In this document: positions 11,201-23,111 of the stretch, in pieces
How positions within the stretch are numbered: the first letter of the stretch is position 1
How the letters are laid out: every line of letters starts with the position of its first letter
Assembly (NCBI GenBank): GCA_947646735.1
Contig: CANTFK010000980.1
Coordinates: forward strand, 248,001 to 312,000
DNA length: 64,000 nucleotides
Origin: Peronospora farinosa
Taxonomy: Eukaryota; Oomycota; Peronosporomycetes; Peronosporales; Peronosporaceae
Direction of reading: 5' to 3'
The notes under the pieces: generated by a model
Told to the model about the DNA's origin: nothing
The model's input: only the letters and a program-made list of their open reading frames with translations
Databases searched by the model: none
Program-made: the position numbers and the translations under genes

Positions 11201-14200
11201 AATCAGCAACTCCACCAACCATGTTCAAAACAGATGCCCCCAAAGAATAACCACTTAGAGACGGCGAAGCCATGGGCGATGGTGAGCATGCAGACGCAGA
11301 TGCAACCACCGCCTTTTCGGTCTTTCCAACGCTATCGATTGGTGTGGCAAGAGCAGACAATTGATCTGGAGTGGCCGTATTATCACTAGATAGCGTTACT
11401 TTTGCCAAGTGATCGTGTGCAGCCACTACAACTTCTGTGTCCTCCAGCTGTGACTCATGGGAGAGTTGAACGCGATCGTCTTCTTCCTGGGCATCATAAA
11501 GGCCGGTATCTCCTTCCAGATCGTCGTCGTCAAAGACTCCACCATATGCGCTTCCCCCTTCTCCGGAGTTAGATAGTGACTGATTTATTGCTGCTCGCAT
11601 TTGAGCGTCTGCAAGAAAGTCATTGTAATCTGATCCAGCATCGCTCCGTCGACTGCTCTCCAAGTCGACCAAGCCTCCTTCAGTTGACCCACAGTAGCGT
11701 CGATCAAGTCTTCTGCCACTCTCTTTGCTTTCCGCATCGGTAAGAGACGATGCAGGATACTCGCAGCTCAAATTTCGCGTGCGGTAATCTTCGGGTACCT
11801 TCTTCAAGCGAATGCGCATGCGAAAGTTGTTCTCTCTGAAGTCAATTTTGCATACAATCCCGTTCCTGCTATCTGCGTGATGCAGAGTATCGCACTCTTC
11901 GGCCACGAGTACGGAGGTCACTCCACCTTTACTTTTACTGAAAAGTGATGGCGACTCGGACTTGCGGCTTGACCGAGCAAGGAGCTTGTGCACACTACTC
12001 GCAAAGTTTTCTGCGCTGCGTTTCAATTCCACAAGCCGCGACTTATCTGCCATTCCTTGTTCACTAGCTCCGACAACCTCAGCAACTTCATTTTCATCGG
12101 CAATGTCTTTCCACATATTTTCGCACTGCTGGAGTTCTTCTCCAAGCAGTTTCGCTTGTGATGTGGCGTGCTGCTGAATAAGGTATGGGTTGAATTCCAT
12201 GGTATGGTGCTCCATGGTGTATATCCAATTTTGAATGAACTCAGCATTCAGGTGATCAGCAAAAACTTCAAACATAAGCGAGTCACAGCAAGTGCGGTGA
12301 TTTTCGCGATGAAGTTTCCACAACATGAAAAGCTCGCGAAATTGCGACAGCTCGTTAAAAAATGTTAGGTCAGTTGAAGACATGATTTGCAATGTTTTCG
12401 TAAGTGCCGGTTTCGCGTTTGGGTCGCGTAAATGCAACGCTGTGTTTGCGAGTGCCACCATTACCTTGACGAGCAAACAAACCGTCTCAATGTCACTTTT
12501 TTCCAGTGAAGCTTCCAAAATGATGAAGCAATAATCCAGCGAATACATGTGAATGAGATCCCGATCAGGTTCTATATCTGACCCTGGTATTGTAGCGAAA
12601 AACATCGATACATCCGTCAATCTAGCCAGCGACAGCTCCATATCCGATAGTACCGATCCAGAGGTTGGCAATGACAATGTCCTGGATGATGACGATCCCG
12701 ATAAAGGTAATATCGATCCGCTAGAACGTTGAGACGTAGTAGCCACCTGCACAGAGCCAATAAGCTGTAAGCGTTCCAGTACATTGCAAAACTTCCGAGT
12801 TAGTTCCACATCGTTCGTGTTGCTCGTTTGAGCAAGCACCATATGCTGGATGGTCGTCTGTAGAGCCAAGAAAAGTGATCGTGATCGTGGAGCCACCAAG
12901 TGTGTAAGAATCGCTGTTTCTTCAGATGAATCTCCTGATCCGTAGTCAACAGTTTGAATCAGGCCAACCACTAGATCATCCCAGTTGATTCGGCTTAGAT
13001 GAGGTAGCACCAGTTGCCAAAGCTCAAATGCGTTACGAGTAAGACTACTTTGCTGGCCCTGTGAGAGAACTACATCATTGATCTTTAGAGTCTCCGCCGT
13101 CTTCGTGGCCACCAGCGAGCTCTGAGAAACAATTGCAGCGACTTGACACACATTCTCCTGAATAATCTCAGAGCGAGCCACCGAGGGTTTTTGGTTTGCT
13201 TGCCGCACCAATTGCTCGCATATTACAGCCGTCAAGCTGCAAACATCGGGTGGGGCTTGGCAATGATGGAAATAAAACTCGAGAAAATGCATCCACCCAT
13301 TTTTTACGTGGAGGATACAGTAGACAATGATATCCACAATGATCTGGTTGGCAAGCTTGCCCACTAACTCACACCAGCGCTGCGGGAAATACTTGATGAC
13401 CATAGCAATAACGGCAGTAGTAACAGCCTCGCCTTGACTACGGTTCTGTAAAAGAGACAACGCAAAGTCGCATCCTGACACATCTCTAGAGTCTGCAATC
13501 ACTTGTAATGCTTCAAGCTTTTCAAATGCAGAAACGAAATCACCACTAAGAATACTACATGCTTCATTGAGCCCTGCTGACTCTTTTGGACTATTTCCAC
13601 GTGTCGTTTCAATGTCAGAGCTCACATCTGCTGCTGCTACTGACGCTCCACGCGCTAGTGCCCGTAATCGACTCAACCAGGACGGCCATGACCGAATAGC
13701 TTCTTTTACGCTGTCTCCCATCGTAGGTGAGGCAAGTTGGATTCTAATTTCAGTGAGGATGACAGCTTGGACATCGAAATTGGCATTATGAATCAAGCCC
13801 AGCAAAACTAGTGGAATGAAAATCATCCGTGCGAAACTTCCTGTTCGCACCTCTGTGGAAGTTCTTGATTTACCGTGCGGCAAGCTTTTTCGCCCAATTA
13901 CAATATCCAGCAGAAGATCCGCAATATCACCAGTGAGGGTATGTGCTTGAAAGGACGCGTACAGCATAAGCATGTCACTTTTGTGTAATACCACCTTCTC
14001 GGATGTGTATGACTCAAACAACCGAAGTGCAGCAACGCGCACATTATAGTTTGCCGATAGCATTGGTCTCCATAGGATACGCACTGTCCCCATTGAAAGT
14101 TTGGAAATATTCGTAGTCACTTGCAATTGGCGAGTGGGCAAACCAACCGCATCTTTGCGAGGCTCGGTCGATGCTAGATTTGATGTGAGATATCGTAATA

Positions 14201-16250
14201 TTTCCACGATGACTGCATTGTCGCCATCATACGAGTAGTCTGTTGTGCGTATGTCGCACTGTCGAAACAAAAAAGCTACGAGCTGCCGCCATTGGTCGGA
14301 CGTCCCAACGTGCTGAACTAAGGGAAAGAGCAAGAGATCAACCAACTTGTACAGAACTAGCTCGCGCAACTGAGCCAGCTGCAGCAAATCCATTCGGCCA
14401 GTCGTGCGTTCGTTTTTATCCGATGAGGCACACAGCACGTATACCTGTGAGAGTAACCGGCAGAAAAAGCTCACATCGACTTGATCCTTAGAATCTAAAG
14501 AAGAAGAAAAGTCCGACAATGATGTGGCGCGTGAGGCCACAAATTTCCCAGCACTGCTCAAGGGTGATGCCATGTCAGATACGCGGCCGCGTTTTCGTAA
14601 ACTTGGGTTTTGAAGCATCTGCAAATATGTAGGTAGCACCTCACCCAGCAGCTTCACTTGTGTATCAAATGGCGCAAGAAACCAGCTCGTGTTGAAAAAG
14701 AGCAGACGGTAGATGTACTCCATAACCTCTTCATCGCTCACCAAGAAATCTATCATGGTTTCTAAAATTGAAACCACACTATTTAGCAAAGACACGGATA
14801 AATAGCTCGGTGAGATTGACTGGAGGAAAAACTCAACCACCCTCACGCCCTGTAAACGAACAAAGTGTGACCTACACACATTGCTATGACTTAGTCCGGC
14901 GCCAATAAATGCAAGAAGATCAGAGATTTCTGCCATTCCGAACTCGTGCACTGGGTGAAAATCCACCATTTCTGGTATCTGGTCTAGTAGAAGTAAAAGA
15001 AAGCAGGTACATCCACCAACAGAATCCATTGCATGAACGAACGTCTGAGTGACAAATGCACTAGTGCCAGGCCCCAGCGATCCGTCACAGTCGTTACCGC
15101 TGACATCGTAACAAATACGCTCCTTCAAGTCACAACTCCGAGCGTCGTAGCAAAAGGAAAGCTTGGACTTGTCGGTAAGCCCTGCGTTTTCAGCCACAAC
15201 TGAGTTCAGATCATTTTTCCAATGGGTCTCCCAATGCATTCTTTGCACTTCTGCCTCGGACAATGCTACACCAACAAGGGCTGGACTCCATAGTTTTCCG
15301 TTCAGTCCATCGACAAGAGGATCGATTCCAATGCTGTTTTGTCCACCCACCATCAAAAGTGGGTCCGGATACCCTAAATTCCCGTTAAATACACTCTTAC
15401 CGTCCACATACACCGTCAGTTTATCCTTAAACACCATCCTCTTTGCGTGCACAATGCACAAATGCACCCACTGTCTCTTCATTTTGTCCACATAGGCCAC
15501 AAAGGGCACTTCAATTTGCTGAGCAACACCTTGTCCGGCCATCATCTTGACCAATAATTTGTTGTCTCGTAACATCGCTGATACACCGTGTCCATTTCGT
15601 CCACAAAAGCTGTAAAGTGCTGCATTCGATGCAGATGCATCCAAATAGATACCAAAGGTGCAGCTATAACCTCGTTTAGTAAAGAACGGATGCTCTGAAG
15701 GTAAACTCAGCCCTGCATTGGATCCTCTCATGGCAAAAATTGCACGTGGCAAAGTATCCATTTCCACCAACGTTTTCAGCATTTGCAACATCCAACGACG
15801 AGCTGGTGGACGACCAAGACGTAAGAAATCAAATATATTCACTACGTCCGTCGTGTTCATATGATGTGAACACAATGTCTCTATCATTTCCACAAGAGCT
15901 TTTCCAGTCTCTTCGTCCACTTCATCTTGACGGCTTAATGTCTCGAGCGTACGTAGTAACGCACTAAGTACGATATTGCCAGCCCTTGTACCATTACTAT
16001 GAGTTTCAGTAGGAACCTCCAGGAAGGCCTCAGTATCGTAAAAATACGTGGAACAAGCGACAAATACTTGACGTAACACTTGAAGCGTCTCTTTTCGTGA
16101 TTCTGTTGTCTCACATTGGCTTAATACATCCAGGAGAAGCAGTATAGGGTCCTTTAGATAAGAAATCTGCTGTCGGTTGTTTACTATTGCCTGTAACGTC
16201 TGAACTTGAGCCTCTACAGCGTCTTGTAGCAGCGTCCGTAGCTCCTCCAT
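8239..16250 (-). CDS. BEACH-WD40 protein (neurobeachin/LRBA type)
   Basis: Modelled as complement(join(8239..9699,9773..10100,10180..16250)): 7,860 nt, 2,619 residues; introns 73 and 79 nt. Order of parts: helical N-terminus; a concanavalin A-like domain (about 185-370, with FTKRGYSCTFGIYLDAS and LTVYVDGKSVFNG); a long armadillo-like helical region; an acidic linker (about 1600-1790); PH-BEACH (from about 1800, EGKLILSTSSVRFVAERV); BEACH (about 1930-2210, with [21 protein letters not shown], then YGTHYSNIGAVLYYL and LESEYVSANIHHWIDLVFGY across the two junctions); and C-terminal WD40 repeats. The family organises membrane traffic, lysosome-related and contractile-vacuole compartments. Both splice joins reconstruct BEACH signatures, so the model is firm. 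The neurobeachin/LRBA subgroup call rests on the ConA-PH-BEACH-WD40 order. Confidence 0.93.
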
Positions 16251-17168
16251 GTAGACACTCTATCGTAAAATTTGATTCATAGAAAAATGACGATAATTTG
16301 TTTTAACTACTACTTGTAGATTTGTTTTTGTTTAGAATTGGTTTTATATATACTTGTTTTTACAAAAGGCGGTACGTTACGAAGTGTACAACAATTTATA
16401 CATGACATGGTGTACCATGTGACAGTCACGAGTGCGAAGGGGCGATGGCGGCTTGTTATCGTTGATTGGACTCCATTTAGTCGCCCTTCTGCTGCACGGT
16501 CTTTTCGTACGTTCGATTGATATGCACAAGAAGGCTTCGGCATGTCTGCTTTGATCTTCTTTGGTCCATTAGATGCCGAGCCCGCTTTTCGTACTAAATG
16601 TGCTCGTTGTTGCCATGATAAGCCTACAATAGCGTTTAAGAAACGACCACAAGACTAAGCAGACTTTAAAACTTATACGTCATACTACCAGTGACGGGAC
16701 GAAATTGACAGAGGATAGTATCTCTACTATTCGAATCAATGAGAACTCTTTCAGTTCGTGGCTGACCAAAGCAATCGTTTCTTCGTTTACTTCGAAATGC
16801 GCTCCATGTAAGTTGTTCAATGTGAGGTGGAGTGCCTCCAATTGGATGACTGATTACACCTGTTGAGACTCGGATTCCACTCATCTACTTGACAACTATC
16901 CTGACTTGCACAGGCAACAACCTTTAAAACACAGAGTTGATATGTTAGGCTGGTGTTTACGCAATTCCAGCATTCGTCTGTTGCCAAAGTATTCTTTCAT
17001 GCATCGTCAAAGTTTAGTCATGATAAACAATTAAAGAAGAACGTATATATAGAAGCGTTCTTGCTCCTACTCACCACTGCTACACATCAGGTTGTTGCCT
17101 TCGACGCATCCTTCATTGTAAGTTTGTGTTTGCTTTACTTGTCGTCATGGCCAAGTTTTGAAAATCAT
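16251..17168. other. Intergenic region, 918 bp
   Basis: Between the start of the BEACH gene and the end of the G-beta gene. A short + strand ORF at 16542-16658 (38 codons, with a CARCC motif) and the minus ORF listed separately are the only candidates. No tRNA or other RNA gene is recognised. Confidence 0.45.
16666..16884 (-). CDS. Small ORF, 72 codons, possible conserved short protein
   Basis: Starts at ATG with a TAG directly upstream, so it is either a complete 72-residue ORF or an exon after a CAAGTAG acceptor. The composition looks protein-like (even use of residues, ending in GSMTYKF) and it is not overlapped by another gene. No family is recognised. Confidence 0.3.
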   Translation of the reverse strand: MSGIRVSTGVISHPIGGTPPHIEQLTWSAFRSKRRNDCFGQPRTERVLIDSNSRDTILCQFRPVTGSMTYKF

Positions 17169-18203
17169 CTAGGCCCAGATTTTAAGTAGTGTATCCCAGC
17201 TGCCTGTGCACAGTGCCTGCCCTGTCGGGTTAACACCGAGACAAGATACACGGTCCTCGTGACCCGCAAGTTGGTAGATGTGTGAGCCTGTGGCGCTGAG
17301 AACGTCCCAGCAGTAGCAGTTGTAATCGTCGTATCCTGCAAAAAGAAAGCGTCCCGACTTGGAGAAACCCAGGGATGTGATGCCGCACAGAATTTTGTCG
17401 CTACTAAAGTTGTTCAATTCCCCATATGCACGCAAGTCAAAAAGACGGCAGCTTGAATCGTCCGACCCCGTACCCAGAGCGTTGCCACTGGGGAAGAAAT
17501 CCACCGAGTTAATATCTGACTCGTGTCCCTGGAACGTGTGCGTCGTCTTGCCCATCCGGACATCCCAGACTTTGGCCGTGGAGTCACACGACCCCGAAAC
17601 AAACAGGTTTGGGTTATGTGGATTAATACTGACGGACATGACGTCTCCTGAGTGTTCACGAAACGTGGTCTTAACTTCTCCACTCTCGATATCCCAGAGG
17701 ATACAATTGGAGTCTCCAGAGCTAGTGACAATGTTGGCCTCATCAATGAACCTACAGCAACTCAAGTAGCCATCATGAGCTGCTAGTTCTTGGGTTGCTC
17801 GCACGACTTGCGCCTGCGACAAGTGAAAGATGCTGCAGAGGTTGTCAAGCCCTCCACAAGCCACCATATTGCGCTGCTTCTGCTCAAAAGCACAAGTCAT
17901 GACCCAACTAGACCGCAGTGGAATTGCCTGGACCTTGCTGGTCGTTTGAGCATTCCAGACGATAAGTTTACCGTCTTGAGAAGCTGAGACAAGGCTGGAA
18001 CTGTCGCCACCCCACTGCATGGCGTATATCTTGCCAAAATGACCTTTTAGTAGTCGTCTGCACTTGGGAGGAGCTGGGATCAGCTTGGCACCTGCACTGG
18101 CATTGACGCACTGGAATCCACCGTCCGATTTGGCCTCTCGTTTCTTTTCAATTGTCTGTTTAAGGTTTTCGCACTTCTTCTTGAGGTCGACGGCGTCGAC
18201 CAT
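17169..18203 (-). CDS. GPB1: Heterotrimeric G-protein beta subunit
   Basis: Intronless, 344 residues, full length for the family (about 340). An N-terminal helix (about residues 5-25, [19 protein letters not shown]) that pairs with G-gamma is followed by a seven-bladed WD40 propeller. Visible blades include [91 protein letters not shown] and a final [11 protein letters not shown]. It acts at the plasma membrane with G-alpha and gamma. From published work in Phytophthora infestans, the orthologue is needed for sporangium formation; that role is inferred here by homology. Confidence 0.96.
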   Translation of the reverse strand: MVDAVDLKKKCENLKQTIEKKREAKSDGGFQCVNASAGAKLIPAPPKCRRLLKGHFGKIYAMQWGGDSSSLVSASQDGKLIVWNAQTTSKVQAIPLRSSWVMTCAFEQKQRNMVACGGLDNLCSIFHLSQAQVVRATQELAAHDGYLSCCRFIDEANIVTSSGDSNCILWDIESGEVKTTFREHSGDVMSVSINPHNPNLFVSGSCDSTAKVWDVRMGKTTHTFQGHESDINSVDFFPSGNALGTGSDDSSCRLFDLRAYGELNNFSSDKILCGITSLGFSKSGRFLFAGYDDYNCYCWDVLSATGSHIYQLAGHEDRVSCLGVNPTGQALCTGSWDTLLKIWA

Positions 18204-18703
18204 TGTTAGAAAAGTTTTAAGAGACGCGATAGGAGATAAGTCAGGGCCGAAAAGATAGCAGAGATACTAAAGCAGATCTGGGAAAACGTCTTGTAGGTAA
18301 AGGAGATACAAATCGATGCAATAGACGCGTTGGGGATGAATGGTACAACGTCGCACACGCGACGGTAGAAATTATTTTTTATCGCTATCACACCGCTTTG
18401 AAAAGACGTAGAATTGTTTCTAGGGAATGCGGATTTATATCTCGACGACTGGAAGAAAATTGGATTGAAAACAAATCCTTACGCATATTCTCAAGATACT
18501 TTTCAAATAGATCAGTCAATTTTGTGCAAATGAAGTTCATAGAGAAGTGCATTGGCTTAGATTTTTTTCTATACATGGACAGTGAGAGTAAGCACAAAGC
18601 TTAGACAACAGATATCTACTGATGTACATCATCCTCTCGTAAGCTACACTGCAAGAAGTCTCCGTCCGCTAGTTGTACCAATAGGGCCTCAATCTCACAC
18701 CGC
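18204..18703. other. Upstream region of the G-beta gene
   Basis: 500 bp between the G-beta start and the pyruvate-kinase relic. No ORF with protein-like composition and no RNA gene seen. It should contain the G-beta promoter. Confidence 0.45.
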
Positions 18704-19290
18704 TTACCGGACGTCATTCACGCTAAAGAGAATTTCTTGGCCAAGGTCGTTCGAGAACTTGTTCTAGCTGATCACAACGACGTGGTCGTTCGAAGAGAGC
18801 TACCTTATCTTCTTGGCGTGAGCAATAGCCTCGGCAGTAGTTGGCGCCTGGTCAAGGGAGTCGGGGACGACTGGGTACAGACCACGGTGGATCTGAAGCT
18901 GACGGTCGACCTTCATATCAGTGGTGAAGAAGCGCATGACCGGCACGGTGGGCTTGTACTTGGCGATCTTGCGAGTCGTGTAATCCGTGCCGGTCAGCAC
19001 AATCATGAGCTGCGCGTGTATCGCGTTAGGAGTCTTGACAGCCGACGCGACGTCCGAGGTCGGTGGGTCAAAGTGAAACTTGGCCCAGTAGGTCGGCTGC
19101 AACAGCAGCTCATCGGCTTGCTTGTTCACCGTGTTCATGGTACTCACAGATTCGATCGGGTTGTTGCCCTGAGCCAGTTTCACCGCTGAGCATGAACGTC
19201 CAGGACGGCATTGCCAACATCCGAGACCTTGGCGTGGAGCAACAACTTGTATCTGCAGCTATTACTGGAACTATAATGGTATACTGATAC
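18704..19290 (-). pseudogene. Pyruvate kinase pseudogene (3' part)
   Basis: The minus strand carries the last third of a pyruvate kinase in broken form. In order: a VSDVGNAVLD block, an LSGET block in another frame, NPIESVSTMNTVNKQADELL, the C-terminal domain segment (QLMIVLTGTDYTTRKIAKYKP, then RQLQIHRGLYPVV), and a tail with HVVVIS and FSNDLGQEILF before TAA. At least two frameshifts (near 19195 and 19160) and an in-frame stop after HAKKIR (at about 18798) interrupt it. The catalytic barrel and everything 5' is absent, so no enzyme can be made. It appears to be a truncated duplicate of a glycolytic gene whose functional copy lies elsewhere. Confidence 0.8.
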
Positions 19291-21047
19291 ATTGCCGGAT
19301 GATCGAGTGTTGCTTCACCGACACGTCCTGTGGTTCCATCATCATTACCGCTGCAACTCCTGCGACTTGATCCCAATGTACTTTTTTCATCTACATCGGT
19401 CTGTCTGCCCCGACTACTTTCATACTCGTCACTACTCGCTGCTCTCACTGCGCAAAGAGCTCGATGGTGCTTTATTTTCCAACGAGTTGTACAGGATCTC
19501 TGCAGTAAATGCTTGGATTCACTGCGCTCTGCTTCGTCTTTTCGAAACGGTACGCTTGTGATGTGACCTGTACTACCACATCCAGGATCTCATTTGCCGT
19601 ACCTTGCTGCTTATGAACGAAGGCGATGCTTTAAGACAACCACTTCGGAAAAGCAGAAGTGCAAGCGCAAGCAGATCTAAGGAGAGCGCATTGTAAGGAG
19701 ATATGTGCCTCCCTATAATGGGCTTTTCTTAGATTTGCTGGAAGTTCTTGTTTTTAAGCACATTATAATAAGCAACAGGAACGCAGATGTAGACAGAGCT
19801 GTGTGATCTGTTAAAGGCATACAAGTGAAGAGACAAGAGTCTCCCTATCGTCGCTAGTGACGGAGCTTTAATGATGAAGCTAACCGAAGCAGATCTCTAG
19901 TGTATGAACAGCGGTGATTAACATGAAGTATAGCATTGAGAATGTTGGACAAGTCTTTGCTGTCAATGCAATAGTTCTCTACTTCATCGACTTCACCTTC
20001 ACACACTAGACTAGTTTTCGTGCTTTGAGCTTAAAAGGTTCATTCGAAACACATGGAACGCGATCATCTAGATGAAGAAAGTGCCAGTTGCAGACGTAAG
20101 CAATGAAGGTTAAGATTAAACGAGAGCTACAGTCACCCCAAGCCTCACGTGACAGCTGTTGCTGGCTCAGTCCTTGCGGCTTCTCATCAAATAAGTGTCA
20201 CTCTGGAATCCGTTGCAGTAATGGATTTACTAGAGAGTCTGAGGCGCGTCACAAGATTTACACGATGCTAAACGCCAGAAATGGCGAGCCAAGGTGGTCA
20301 CATGCAATATATCGGCACTACTAAAGTGGATCACGGCATCTTTTCTGCTTCGTTGTATCCCTAAAGCTATCAAGCCAAAATTATAAGCACCGGTCCATCC
20401 CCCGAATCTCTGGGGACAGTGTTGCCTTGACGAAAACGGACTTCTTTGAAGCTGAAAGTCATTCAATGAATCCTAACAGATAACGTGTATACATGTAATA
20501 GATTTTCCACGTATCAGCCACGCGGAACGATACGCTTTTGCGTGTCAGACGCTGAACAAGGTGCGAAGTGACCCGTCCGGCTGTACAAGTCGCGTGACTG
20601 CTTTAATAACATGTACTGTATACAAATATACATGAGGCATAAAGTATCATGGCTGCTCCACGTGTTGGTCTGTTCACATGGGTACAGACCAGACGAGGCG
20701 ATACGAATCATCGACTTATTCTTATTAATAAACACGATTGTCGGAATCGCGAGGTTGTATCTGCCAAAGTCATCATTACATATGCTTGTACTTTCTGTTT
20801 GAAGATCGATTAGGTGAATGTCGTCACTTTTCCGTGAGTCCCCATGTCCGTCCTTCACTTCCCAGTACTTGGTTTCTTTATCACGTTCCCAGCTGATGAA
20901 TTTAATACTTATTCAGGTCTATTCCGCATTTGGATCATGTCCTACGCTCATATGAATACCAGCATTCCAACAGCACTAGCATTCCAACAGCACTAGCATT
21001 CATCACTCACAATTTCTTTCGCCTCGGAGGCCACAAGCATCCAAACG
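19291..21047. other. Gene-poor region, about 1.75 kb
   Basis: No convincing coding sequence, RNA gene or transposon domain recognised on either strand. ORFs here are short and unlike protein. The right end (about 20900-21047) should hold the promoter and 5' UTR of the KatG gene. Confidence 0.45.
20961..20994 (+). repeat. 17-bp direct repeat, two copies
   Basis: AGCATTCCAACAGCACT occurs twice in direct succession, followed by another AGCATT, about 55 bp upstream of the KatG start codon. It is a recent small tandem duplication in the promoter or 5' UTR. Confidence 0.85.
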
Positions 21048-23111
21048 ATGAACGTCCACCTCACCGTCTTCATTGCTGCACTCGCCAGCCTCTCCACTAG
21101 CGTCAACGCCGGCAGCTGCCCATTTGGCTATGACTCGATCGCCGCTGTGCACCAGCAAGACCGTCAGATCTCCACCGAGCTCTACGGCCCAAACGATTGC
21201 GACGTGATCGATTATGAGCTCGTGAAGCAAGACCTGCTGCATCTGATGACAGACTCGCAGGACTTTTGGCCGGCCGACTTTGGTCACTACGGTGGTCTCT
21301 TCATCCGTCTAGCGTGGCACTGCAACGGCTCCTATCGCCGTTCCGACGGTCGCGGAGGCTGCGACGGTGGCCGCATTCGGTTCACTCCAGAGTACAGCTG
21401 GAAAGACAATGCCAATTTGGACAAAGCGCTCAAATTACTCGAGCCCATCAAGCTCAGGTATGGCGACGCACTGTCATGGGGTGACCTCATTGTATTGTCT
21501 GGTGACGTGGCTATCCATAGCATGGGTGGCCCCGTGCTGGGATTCTGCGGCGGTCGTCGTGATGACGCCGATGGTACAGCAAGCTTGCAGTTGGGCCCGT
21601 CACCCGAGCAGGAAAGTGTGGCTCCGTGTGCTGTGGACGGTCAATGCCAGGAGCCGCTGGGCGCCACGGAATTGGAACTCATTTACGTAAACCCAGAGGG
21701 TCCAATGGGCGTGCCAGACCCGGCGTTGTCGGTGCGCGACATACGCGACACGTTCAAGCGCATGGGTATGAACGACCGTGAGACGGTTGCGTTGATTGGT
21801 GGGGGTCACGCTTTCGGCAAGACGCACGGTGCTTGTCCAACGGGCCCTGGCCCCAATCCAACGGAGAGCCCTTTGAACCCCTGGCCGGGAACCTGTGGCG
21901 AAGGTGTGCTCAAAGGTAAAGGCAACAACACGTTTACAAGTGGCTTTGAAGGTTCGTGGACCTTCACGCCTACGAAATGGGGCAATGGCTACTTCAAAGG
22001 CCTCACCAGGTTTGAGTGGGAAAAGTTCGATGGCCCTGGCGGTCGCGTCCAGTGGCGCCCTGTACCCGACACGACGCCGCCCGTGCGTATGCTGACGATT
22101 GACATCGCGTTGCTTTACGACCCGAGCTACCGCAACATCTCGCTCGAGTTTGCGGCCAATCAGGCCGCCCTAGACGAGGCGTTTTCGCACGCCTGGTACA
22201 AGCTCATGTCACGTGATCTTGGCCCCGTAGCTCGTTGCCGTGGTAACGACGTGCCACCTGCTCAGCCGTTCCAGATGCCACTACCGCCGACTCCCGCAAC
22301 GCTACCGAACTTTAATGACGTACGCTCGGATATCCACTCGCTGTTAAGAAAATCAGTGGACGGTTTGGAGAGTGACTCGAGCAGCGATGCTACGCCGTAT
22401 AACGGCGCTCTGTTTGTACACGCTGCGTGGCAGTGCGCGTCAACGTTCCGCATGACGGACTACGCTGGCGGTTGTAACGGTGCTCGGATTCGTTTCTCGC
22501 CACAAAAGGACTGGGCCGTGAATGCTGGTGTGGACACGATCATTGGTGCACTTGAGAGTGTCAAGAAGTCGTATCCAGCTCTGTCAATGGCCGATCTGAT
22601 CGTGTTGGCGGGCCAAGTGGCTCTGGAGGACGTAGGCAACGTGACTATTGACTTTCTGGGTGGTCGCACGGATGCTGAAAATGGCAACGGCACGGAGATT
22701 TTGTCGCCACGTGAGTATTACAACACGACGCTGATCGCCGTGCGCGACAGCATTAAAATCCTGGGCGTATCCCCGTACGAAGCAGTGGCTTTGGCTGGTC
22801 GTCCACGCAGTTTGATTCAGCAGAAGATGCTGGGTTACAGCGGCTCGTACAGTAATGACTCGTTGATGCTGTCGAACAAGTACTTCCAGGTGCTTTTGAA
22901 TGAGACGTGGACGCAGATGTCGGAGAAGGAGTACAAAGCGGAGGGCAAGGACGTGTACATGATGGACACGGACTTGGCGCTGCTAGCGGCGCCTGAGTTG
23001 AAAGAGGCGGTGCAATTGTTTGCGTCGGAGAAAGGTGTTTTCAAAAACACGTTTGCTTTGGCTTGGGCCAAGGTCATGATGGCTGACCACTTTAATGCGA
23101 GCAGCTACTAA
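21048..23111 (+). CDS. katG: Secreted catalase-peroxidase (KatG)
   Basis: Intronless, 687 residues. A signal peptide (about 1-21, MNVHLTVFIAALASLSTSVNA) suggests secretion. The N-terminal haem domain has the distal Arg87-Trp90-His91 (FIRLAWH) and the proximal His254 (GGGHAFGKTHG). The Trp-Tyr-Met adduct residues needed for catalase activity sit at Trp90, Tyr213 (IYVNPEGP) and Met239, with the spacing of known KatGs. The C-terminal domain is the usual degenerate copy (FVHAAWQCASTFR, AGGCNGARIRF) without a haem ligand. It breaks down H2O2 and is likely to counter the plant oxidative burst. KatG is bacterial in origin; secreted forms in fungi and oomycetes are attributed to horizontal transfer. 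The lack of introns fits this but is not proof. Confidence 0.96.
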   Translation: MNVHLTVFIAALASLSTSVNAGSCPFGYDSIAAVHQQDRQISTELYGPNDCDVIDYELVKQDLLHLMTDSQDFWPADFGHYGGLFIRLAWHCNGSYRRSDGRGGCDGGRIRFTPEYSWKDNANLDKALKLLEPIKLRYGDALSWGDLIVLSGDVAIHSMGGPVLGFCGGRRDDADGTASLQLGPSPEQESVAPCAVDGQCQEPLGATELELIYVNPEGPMGVPDPALSVRDIRDTFKRMGMNDRETVALIGGGHAFGKTHGACPTGPGPNPTESPLNPWPGTCGEGVLKGKGNNTFTSGFEGSWTFTPTKWGNGYFKGLTRFEWEKFDGPGGRVQWRPVPDTTPPVRMLTIDIALLYDPSYRNISLEFAANQAALDEAFSHAWYKLMSRDLGPVARCRGNDVPPAQPFQMPLPPTPATLPNFNDVRSDIHSLLRKSVDGLESDSSSDATPYNGALFVHAAWQCASTFRMTDYAGGCNGARIRFSPQKDWAVNAGVDTIIGALESVKKSYPALSMADLIVLAGQVALEDVGNVTIDFLGGRTDAENGNGTEILSPREYYNTTLIAVRDSIKILGVSPYEAVALAGRPRSLIQQKMLGYSGSYSNDSLMLSNKYFQVLLNETWTQMSEKEYKAEGKDVYMMDTDLALLAAPELKEAVQLFASEKGVFKNTFALAWAKVMMADHFNASSY

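Noticed and set aside
10660..15967. Many + strand ORFs of 60-120 codons opposite the BEACH gene
   Set aside because: They lie antisense to one long conserved frame with BEACH/WD40 motifs and have no protein-like features of their own.
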